Source of the DNA: Cellulomonas sp.
Lineage (GTDB): Bacteria > Actinomycetota > Actinomycetes > Actinomycetales > Cellulomonadaceae
Reading direction: 5' to 3'
NCBI RefSeq assembly: GCF_015234515.1
Contig: NZ_JADGMY010000037.1
Span: forward strand, 16,881-80,880
DNA: 64,000 nt
The translations under genes and the position numbers were made by a program. Below are positions 58,032-64,000 of this stretch, one piece after another. Within the stretch, counting starts at the first letter, position 1, and each line of letters begins with the position of its first letter. The notes below the pieces were generated by a model that was not told where the DNA came from, ran no database searches, and saw only the letters and a list, made by a program, of their open reading frames with translations.

Positions 58032-60578
58032 ATGAACCACGACGTCCTCGATGACCGCTGGACGCTCACGGCCGCCCCCGAGACGCTCCCGGCCCACCTG
58101 CCGGCCACCCTCCTGGCGCACCTCCGCACCGGCGTGCCGGCGCACGTCCCGGGCACGACCCACACGGACCTGCTCGCGGCCGGGCTGATCCCCGACCCCT
58201 ACCTGGACCGCAACGAGGAGCTCCTCGCGTGGATGAAGCGGGTCGACTGGGCCTACGAGCGCCTCCTCGACAGCCCACCCGCTGCGCCCGACGAGCGCGT
58301 CGACCTCGTCCTGCAGGGCGTCGACACGGTCGCCACCGTCCGACTCGACGGCACGGTCCTCGCCCGCACCGCCAACCAGCACCGGACCCACCGCATCGAC
58401 CTGCGCGACCACCTGCAACCGCGTCCGCAGACGCTGCGTGTCGAGCTCGCGTCCGCCCTCACGCACGCCGAGACGGAGGCCGCCCGCCTCGGGCCACGCC
58501 CGCTGACGTACCCGCAGCCGTTCAACATGGTCCGCAAGATGGCGTGCTCCTTCGGGTGGGACTGGGGCCCGGACCTGCAGACCGCCGGCCTGTGGCGGCC
58601 CGTCGTCGTCGAGCGGTGGCGGGTGGCCCGTCTGGCATCGGTGCGCACGCTCGTGTCGGTCCTGCCCGACGGGACCGGCGTGGTGCAGGTCGTCGTCGAC
58701 GTCGAGCGGTCGGGCCTCCCCGGCGGCGACGTCCCGCTCGTCGCGACGGCCCGCGTCGCGGGCGTCGACACCGTCGCCGAGCTGCACGCCGGCTCGACGT
58801 CGGCCACGGCGCGGCTGGAGGTGGCGCACGCACCACTGTGGTGGCCCGTCGGCCACGGCAGCCAGCCGCTGCACGAGCTGGAGGTGGAGCTGCGTGCCGC
58901 CGACCCCGCGGCGCCCGCCGGACCGCGCGGGACCGGGCCGGTGCTCGGCTCCTGGGCGCGCCGCATCGGCTTCCGGACGGTCGAGCTCGACACGGCACGC
59001 GACGACCACGGCGCGGCGTTCACCCTGCGGGTCAACGGGCGCTCGGTGTTCGTGCGCGGCGCCAACTGGATCCCCGACGACCACCTGCTGACGCGCGTCA
59101 CCCGCGAGCGCGTCGCCGCCCGGCTCGACCAGGCGCTGGGTGCGCACCTCAACCTCCTGAGGGTGTGGGGCGGCGGCATCTACGAGTCCGAGGACTTCTA
59201 CGAGCTGTGCGACGAGCGCGGCATCCTCGTCTGGCAGGACTTCCTGCTCGCGTGCGCCGCGTACCCCGAGGAGGAGCCGCTGCGCTCGGAGATCGAGGCG
59301 GAGGCGCGTGAGCACGTCGCGCGCCTCACGCCGCACCCGTCGCTCGTGCTGTGGAACGGCGGCAACGAGAACCTCTGGGGGTTCCTCGACTGGGGCTGGC
59401 AGGACGAGCTCGAGGGCCGCACGTGGGGCCACGCGTACGCGACGCAGATCCTCCCGGCCGTCGTCGCCGAGCTCGACCCGACCCGCCCCTACGTCGCCAA
59501 CAGCCCCGCCTCGCCCGGTCACGACATCCACGCCGTGCACCCCAACGACCTCGACCACGGCTCGCACCACCAGTGGGAGGTGTGGAACCGCGTCGACTAC
59601 ACGGCGTACCGCGACGAGGTCCCGCGCTTCTGCTCCGAGTTCGGCTTCCAGGGGCCGCCGACGTGGGCCACCCTGCAGCGCGCGGTCCGCGCCGAGGAGG
59701 GGTCGGTCGCCGGCAAGGAGCACCCGACCTTCCTCGCGCACCAGAAGGCCGCGGACGGCAACGCCAAGCTGGACCGGGGCATGGCACCACACCTCGGCGT
59801 CCCCGCCGACTTCGCCGACTGGCACTGGGCCGGCCAGCTGAACCAGGCGCGGGCCGTACGGTTCGCGATCGAGCACTACCGGTCGTGGTGGCCGACGACG
59901 GCCGGCGCGATCGTCTGGCAGCTCAACGACTGCTGGCCCGTGACGTCGTGGGCCGCCGTCGACGGTGACGGTCGTCCCAAGCCGCTGTGGTGGGCGATGC
60001 GCGCCGCCTTCGCGGACCGTCTCGTGACGGTGCAGCCCCGCGACGGCCGTGAGGCGCTCGTCGTGGTCAACGACACCCCGACGCTGTGGAAGGCCACGGC
60101 CGTCCTCGAGCGGCAGACCCTCGACGGCCACGTCCTGGCCCGCGTCGAGCTGCCCCTCACCGTCGGCGCGTGGTCGGCCGGCACGTTCGCGATCGCCGCC
60201 GCGGTGCGCACCCCCGACGACCCGACCCGGGAGGTCCTGCTGGTCACGCTCGACCGCACCCGCGCGGTGCACACGTGGGTCGAGGACGTCGAGCTCGCGC
60301 TCGACCCGTCACCGGTCCGCGCCCGTGCCCACCCGGTACCGGACGGCTACGAGGTCCAGGTGACCGCCCGCAGCCTCGTGCGGGACCTCACGCTCCTGGT
60401 CGACAGGCTCGATCCCGACGCGAGCGTGGACGACGCGCTCGTGACGCTTCCGGCGGGCGCCACCACGACGTTCCGGGTCCGCACGTCCGCGGTCCTCGAC
60501 CCGGCGGACCTCGTCGCCGCCCCCGTGATGCGCAGCGCGAACGACGTCGTCGTGCCGACCCGGCCCGCAGGGGCGTGA
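58032..60578 (+). CDS. GH2 beta-mannosidase
   Basis: An 848-residue cytosolic glycosidase. The N-terminal sugar-binding domain (MKRVDWAYERLL) and immunoglobulin-like domain precede the barrel, which starts near FVRGANWIPDDHLL. Acid/base Glu446 is in LWNGGNENLWG, and nucleophile Glu536 in RFCSEFGFQG. FSFGWDWGP-like ACSFGWDWGP and the CWPVTSWAAVD stretch are typical for beta-mannosidases. A CAGGAGC site lies about nine bases before ATG 58032. With the divergent GH36 enzyme it completes galactomannan or mannan breakdown. Confidence 0.93.
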   Translation: MNHDVLDDRWTLTAAPETLPAHLPATLLAHLRTGVPAHVPGTTHTDLLAAGLIPDPYLDRNEELLAWMKRVDWAYERLLDSPPAAPDERVDLVLQGVDTVATVRLDGTVLARTANQHRTHRIDLRDHLQPRPQTLRVELASALTHAETEAARLGPRPLTYPQPFNMVRKMACSFGWDWGPDLQTAGLWRPVVVERWRVARLASVRTLVSVLPDGTGVVQVVVDVERSGLPGGDVPLVATARVAGVDTVAELHAGSTSATARLEVAHAPLWWPVGHGSQPLHELEVELRAADPAAPAGPRGTGPVLGSWARRIGFRTVELDTARDDHGAAFTLRVNGRSVFVRGANWIPDDHLLTRVTRERVAARLDQALGAHLNLLRVWGGGIYESEDFYELCDERGILVWQDFLLACAAYPEEEPLRSEIEAEAREHVARLTPHPSLVLWNGGNENLWGFLDWGWQDELEGRTWGHAYATQILPAVVAELDPTRPYVANSPASPGHDIHAVHPNDLDHGSHHQWEVWNRVDYTAYRDEVPRFCSEFGFQGPPTWATLQRAVRAEEGSVAGKEHPTFLAHQKAADGNAKLDRGMAPHLGVPADFADWHWAGQLNQARAVRFAIEHYRSWWPTTAGAIVWQLNDCWPVTSWAAVDGDGRPKPLWWAMRAAFADRLVTVQPRDGREALVVVNDTPTLWKATAVLERQTLDGHVLARVELPLTVGAWSAGTFAIAAAVRTPDDPTREVLLVTLDRTRAVHTWVEDVELALDPSPVRARAHPVPDGYEVQVTARSLVRDLTLLVDRLDPDASVDDALVTLPAGATTTFRVRTSAVLDPADLVAAPVMRSANDVVVPTRPAGA

Positions 60579-60628
60579 GCCGTCCGCGCGCGGACGTCCG
60601 CCGCGGGTCCACCCGAGGACCGGGCCGG

Positions 60629-60634
60629 TACGCT
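60629..60634 (+). promoter_or_regulatory. -10 box of the LacI-like gene
   Basis: TACGCT ends seven bases before GTG 60642, so this gene has its own predicted leaderless promoter. A perfect 14-bp palindrome (60582-60595) lies between it and the beta-mannosidase stop and may be an operator or terminator. Confidence 0.45.
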
Positions 60635-60641
60635 GACCGCC

Positions 60642-61484
60642 GTGGGCGCGGACGCGATCGGACTGGTGCTGGCTCGTCCGGCGCGGATGCTCGGGATCGA
60701 ACCGTTCTTCATGGAGCTCATCGGCGGTATCGAGGAGACGCTGTCGTCCGACGACCGCTCGCTGCTGCTCCACGTCGTCCCCGACCACGACGCCGAGATC
60801 GCCGCCTACCGCCGCTGGGGACAGGGTCGTCTCGTCGACGCCGTCGTGCTCGTGAACCTCGTGGTGGACGACCCGCGTCCCGTCGTCCTTGCCGAGCTGG
60901 GCCTCCCCACGGTCGTCGTCGGGGGCCCGGAGCGGGCGCTCGCGGACGTCGCGCACGTGTGGATCGACAACGCGCAGGCGATGCGCGACGCCGTCGGCTA
61001 CCTCGTCGATCTGGGCCACTCGACGGTCGGCCGGGTCTCCGGGCCGGCGGCGCTCGCCCACACGCGCTCGCGCACCGAGGCCTTCCTCACGGAGTGCGCG
61101 AGCCGGGGCGTGCACGGCGTCGTCGTCGAGGGGGACTACGGCGAGGAGTCCGGCACGCGTGCCGCGCGCACGCTGCTGGGACGGAACGACCCGCCGTCGG
61201 CCCTCGTCTTCGACAACGACGTCATGGCGGTCGCCGGGCTGGGGGTCGCCAACGAGCTCGGACTCACCGTCCCGCGGGACGTGTCACTCCTGGCGTGGGA
61301 CGACTCGCCGCTGTGCCGCCTCGCGCATCCCGCGCTCTCGGCCATGAGCCTCGACGTGCACGCCATGGGCGTCCAGGTCGCGGACGCCGTGCTCAACCTG
61401 CTCGCCTCCGGCCGCCCGACGACGTCCACCGCTCCCCTGCCCCGGCTCGTGGCCCGCGGCAGCACCGCACGCCGTCCGCGGTGA
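60642..61484 (+). CDS. LacI-type sensor domain protein lacking the DNA-binding head
   Basis: A 280-residue protein that aligns in style with the LacI/GalR sensor domain from its first residues (IGLVLARPARMLGIEPFFMELIGGIEETL) to the end (ALVFDNDVMAVAGLGVANELGLTVPRDVSLLAWDDSPLCR). The usual helix-turn-helix and hinge, about 60 residues, are missing. Only 63 bases separate it from the beta-mannosidase stop, so no in-frame head is available upstream. A -10 box lies seven bases before GTG 60642. It may be a truncated repressor, a co-regulator working with another protein, or a sugar sensor. It is immediately downstream of the mannosidase gene. Confidence 0.75.
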   Translation: MGADAIGLVLARPARMLGIEPFFMELIGGIEETLSSDDRSLLLHVVPDHDAEIAAYRRWGQGRLVDAVVLVNLVVDDPRPVVLAELGLPTVVVGGPERALADVAHVWIDNAQAMRDAVGYLVDLGHSTVGRVSGPAALAHTRSRTEAFLTECASRGVHGVVVEGDYGEESGTRAARTLLGRNDPPSALVFDNDVMAVAGLGVANELGLTVPRDVSLLAWDDSPLCRLAHPALSAMSLDVHAMGVQVADAVLNLLASGRPTTSTAPLPRLVARGSTARRPR

Positions 61485-61547
61485 CGACCCGGGCGTGTAC
61501 GGCCGTGATCACCTGCGGCAACGCCCGAGGGGTGATTGGGTAGGCAC

Positions 61548-63767
61548 ATGACAGCGGCCGCACCGTCCCCCGTGCCCGTCGACCTCGACACGCTGCGCAC
61601 CGTCGCCGCGGGCGCCTACTACGACCCCCACGCCGTCCTCGGCGCGCACGTCGGCGACGGGACGGTGACGGTCCGGACCCTGCGCCCCCTCGCGGACAGC
61701 GTCGTCGTCGTGACGCCCGACGCGCGCGTCGCGGCGTGGCACGAGGTCGACGGCGTCTGGTGCGCGCTCCTGCCCGGATCCACGGTCCCGGACTACCGCA
61801 TCGAGGTCACCTACGGCACCACGACGACGATCGTCGACGACCCGTACCGCTTCCTACCGACCGTGCAGGAGCTCGACCGGCACCTCGTCCGCGAGGGCAG
61901 GCACGAGCAGCTGTGGCACGTCCTCGGCGCCAACGTGCGCTCGTACACCGGCCTGCTGGGCGAGGTCCGCGGCACGTCGTTCGCGGTGTGGGCCCCCAAT
62001 GCACGCGCCGTTCGCGTCGTCGGCGACTTCAACCACTGGCAGGGTGCGACGCACGCGATGCGCTCGCTCGGCGAGAGCGGCATCTGGGAGCTGTTCGCGC
62101 CGGGCGTCGAGGCCGGCGCCCGGTACAAGTTCGAGATCCTCGGCACGGACGGCTCGTGGCGGCAGAAGGCCGACCCGCTCGCCAAGGGCACCGAGGTGCC
62201 CCCCGCGACGGCCTCGGTCGTCGTGGAGTCCCGGTACGAGTGGGCGGACGACGCGTGGATCGCGGCACGCTCCCAGCGGGACCCCCACACCGGTCCGATG
62301 AGCGTCTACGAGGTCCACCTCGGTTCGTGGCGGCGCGGCCTGTCCTACCGGGACCTCGCGCACCAGCTCACGGAGCACGTCCTCGAGCTCGGCTTCACGC
62401 ACGTCGAGATGATGCCGGTCGCCGAGCACCCGTTCGGTGGCTCGTGGGGCTACCAGGTGACGTCGTACTACGCGCCGACGTCGCGGTTCGGCCACCCTGA
62501 CGACTTCCGCTACCTCGTCGACTGCCTGCACCGCGCCGGGATCGGCGTCATCGTCGACTGGGTGCCCGCGCACTTCCCGAAGGACGAGTGGGCGCTCGCG
62601 CACTTCGACGGGACGGCCCTGTACGAGCACCCGGACCCGCTCCTCGGTGAGCACCCGGACTGGGGGACGTACGTCTTCAACTTCGGCAGGCCCGAGGTCC
62701 GCAACTTCCTGGTCGCGAACGCGACGTACTGGCTCGAGGAGTTCCACGTCGACGGCCTGCGCGTCGACGCGGTGGCCTCCATGCTCTACCTCGACTACTC
62801 GCGTCAGCCGGGTCAGTGGCGACCCAACCAGTACGGCGGACGGGAGAACCTCGACGCGATCTCGTTCCTCCAGGAGGCCAACGCGACGGCCTACCGCCGC
62901 ACGCCGGGCATCGTGATGATCGCCGAGGAGTCCACCGCCTGGCCGGGCGTCACCGCCCCCACCTCCGCGGGAGGTCTCGGGTTCGGCCTGAAGTGGAACA
63001 TGGGCTGGATGAACGACACCCTGCGCTACCTGCGCGAGGAGCCGATCAACCGGCGCTACCACCACCACGAGGTCACCTTCTCGATGGTCTACGCGTACTC
63101 GGAGCACTTCGTCCTGCCGATCAGCCACGACGAGGTCGTCCACGGCAAGGGGTCGTTGTACGAGCGCATGCCCGGCGACCACTGGCAGAAGCTCGCCGGC
63201 GTCCGCGGGCTCTTCACCTACCAGTGGACGCACCCCGGCAAGCAGCTGCTGTTCATGGGTCAGGAGTTCGCCCAGCAGCGTGAGTGGGCAGAGGCCCGCT
63301 CCCTGGACTGGTACACCCTCGACGATCCCGCCCACCGGGGTGTGATGCAGGCGCTGCGCGACCTGAACGCCGTGTACCTGCAGAACCCGGCCCTGTGGCA
63401 GCTCGACCACACGCCGGACGGCTTCCAGTGGCTGGCGTCGGACGAGGCGGGGCTCAACCTCCTGGCGTACGCGAGGTACGCCCCCGACGCGCCGACGGCG
63501 GTGGTCGTCGTGAACTTCGCGGGTGTTCCGCACGAGGGCTGGCGGCTCCCCCTGCCCCAGGGCGGGACGTGGCGCGAGGTCTACAACTCCGACTCGGAGG
63601 CGTACGGCGGCTCCGGCGTCGGGAACCTCGGCGCGGTCGTCGCCGAGCCCGTCGAGCACTACGGCCGCGAGTGGTCGGCCTCGATCCGGGTTCCCCCGTT
63701 GGGGGCCGTCATCTTCGTCCACGACGCCGCAGGCGGTGGGCACGAGGACACGGCGCGCACCATCTGA
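61548..63767 (+). CDS. glgB: 1,4-alpha-glucan branching enzyme GlgB
   Basis: A 739-residue GH13 enzyme that introduces alpha-1,6 branches into glycogen. The N-terminal CBM48-type domains (about 20-230) include FAVWAPNARAVRVVGDFNHW. The barrel has Asp407 (HVDGLRVDAVASMLYLDY), Glu460 (IVMIAEESTAWP) and Asp528 (PISHDEVVHGKG). It completes the GlgE pathway with the operon at 48783-54312. ATG 61548 is used; in-frame GTG 61536 is less likely. The gene ends seven bases before a 20-bp perfect hairpin. Confidence 0.96.
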   Translation: MTAAAPSPVPVDLDTLRTVAAGAYYDPHAVLGAHVGDGTVTVRTLRPLADSVVVVTPDARVAAWHEVDGVWCALLPGSTVPDYRIEVTYGTTTTIVDDPYRFLPTVQELDRHLVREGRHEQLWHVLGANVRSYTGLLGEVRGTSFAVWAPNARAVRVVGDFNHWQGATHAMRSLGESGIWELFAPGVEAGARYKFEILGTDGSWRQKADPLAKGTEVPPATASVVVESRYEWADDAWIAARSQRDPHTGPMSVYEVHLGSWRRGLSYRDLAHQLTEHVLELGFTHVEMMPVAEHPFGGSWGYQVTSYYAPTSRFGHPDDFRYLVDCLHRAGIGVIVDWVPAHFPKDEWALAHFDGTALYEHPDPLLGEHPDWGTYVFNFGRPEVRNFLVANATYWLEEFHVDGLRVDAVASMLYLDYSRQPGQWRPNQYGGRENLDAISFLQEANATAYRRTPGIVMIAEESTAWPGVTAPTSAGGLGFGLKWNMGWMNDTLRYLREEPINRRYHHHEVTFSMVYAYSEHFVLPISHDEVVHGKGSLYERMPGDHWQKLAGVRGLFTYQWTHPGKQLLFMGQEFAQQREWAEARSLDWYTLDDPAHRGVMQALRDLNAVYLQNPALWQLDHTPDGFQWLASDEAGLNLLAYARYAPDAPTAVVVVNFAGVPHEGWRLPLPQGGTWREVYNSDSEAYGGSGVGNLGAVVAEPVEHYGREWSASIRVPPLGAVIFVHDAAGGGHEDTARTI

Positions 63768-63774
63768 GCGATCC

Positions 63775-63818
63775 GCACGCAAGAGGCCGGAGGGACAGCC
63801 CTCCGGCCTCTTGCGTGC
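63775..63818. terminator. Strong 20-bp hairpin after glgB
   Basis: A perfect inverted repeat of 20 bases (63775-63794 and 63799-63818) with a 4-base loop. There is no T tract, but its position between glgB and the convergent rRNA operon suggests a bidirectional terminator. Confidence 0.7.
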
Positions 63819-63910
63819 CCGGGCATGCCCTCGGCAACGGTGCGTGCGGGGAGGCACCACCACGGCACACCGGCCCGAGGCCGACGACGACGTGACGTAC
63901 CTGAAGACGA

Positions 63911-63944
63911 CGAAAGGCCCACCCCGTGAGGGGTGGGCCTTTCG
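63911..63944 (-). terminator. rRNA operon terminator
   Basis: A perfect 15-bp stem (63911-63925 and 63930-63944) with a GTGA loop begins 10 bases after the 3' end of the 5S gene on the minus strand and is followed by TCGTCGTCTTC. It is the expected rRNA operon terminator. Confidence 0.8.
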
Positions 63945-63953
63945 TGAATGATT

Positions 63954-64000
63954 GTCCGGCGGCGTCCTACTCTCCCACACCCTGGCGGGTGCAGTACCAT
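63954..64000 (-). rRNA. rrf: 5S ribosomal RNA (3' end only)
   Basis: The minus strand reads ATGGTACTGCACCCGCC, then GGGTGTGGGAGAGTAGGACG, then CCGCCGGAC, which is the 3' end of an actinobacterial 5S rRNA. Its 5' part and the 23S and 16S genes lie to the right of the window. Confidence 0.9.

Noticed and set aside
57890..58032. CelR-type operator (TGGGAGCGCTCCCA) near the glycosidase genes
   Set aside because: I looked for it here and near 19.5 kb and 60.6 kb; no match was found.

Overview
This is a very GC-rich stretch of actinobacterial chromosome, most like Cellulomonas or a close relative (Micrococcales). I infer this from GC-saturated third codon positions, many GTG starts, an amidotransferase/ligA/mnmA/cysteine-desulfurase/etf order similar to mycobacteria, a GlgE glycogen-trehalose locus and many plant-polysaccharide glycosidases. 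No taxon can be proven without a database search.

Layout. (1) 1-201, minus: what looks like a transcription attenuator for branched-chain amino acid genes (leader peptide, terminator), whose structural gene would lie left of the window. (2) 295-3870: a small natural-product cluster with a UbiA prenyltransferase, divergent from a type III polyketide synthase, an isoprenylcysteine-type methyltransferase and a flavin monooxygenase; probably alkylresorcinol or quinone lipid. (3) 3950-13717: lipoproteins, a flavin split-barrel protein, a GH13 alpha-glucosidase with a divergent TetR, a secreted Cthe_2159-like beta-solenoid protein, and two ilvD genes of different iron-sulfur classes. (4) 13857-20621: a sugar-uptake operon (binding protein, two permeases, GH3 glycosidase) divergent from its LacI repressor, with a perfect 20-bp operator between them. 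(5) 20682-40471: POT peptide transporter, 2-hydroxyacid dehydrogenase, GatCAB, a lower-GC accessory islet (28.5-29.8 kb), then ligA, a MetE-like protein, mnmA, cysteine desulfurase and etfBA. (6) 40575-63767: glycogen, trehalose and galactomannan metabolism: glgX, glgP, glgE-treS-mak, ROK regulator, GH36 alpha-galactosidase, GH2 beta-mannosidase, a LacI-like protein without a DNA-binding head, and glgB. An AbiEi/DUF559-type gene bracketed by two palindromic repeats interrupts this region. (7) The right edge is the 3' end of a 5S rRNA gene on the minus strand, with its terminator.

How the genes work together. TreS, Mak, GlgE and GlgB form the complete trehalose-to-glycogen (GlgE) pathway; GlgP and GlgX return glycogen to sugar phosphate and short maltodextrins. 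GH3, GH36, GH2 and GH13 enzymes break imported oligosaccharides. A recurrent promoter design is visible: a -10 hexamer fitting NANNNT, mostly (T/C)ANNNT, ends 6-7 bases before the start codon of about 17 genes, predicting leaderless mRNAs. I used this rule to choose several start codons.
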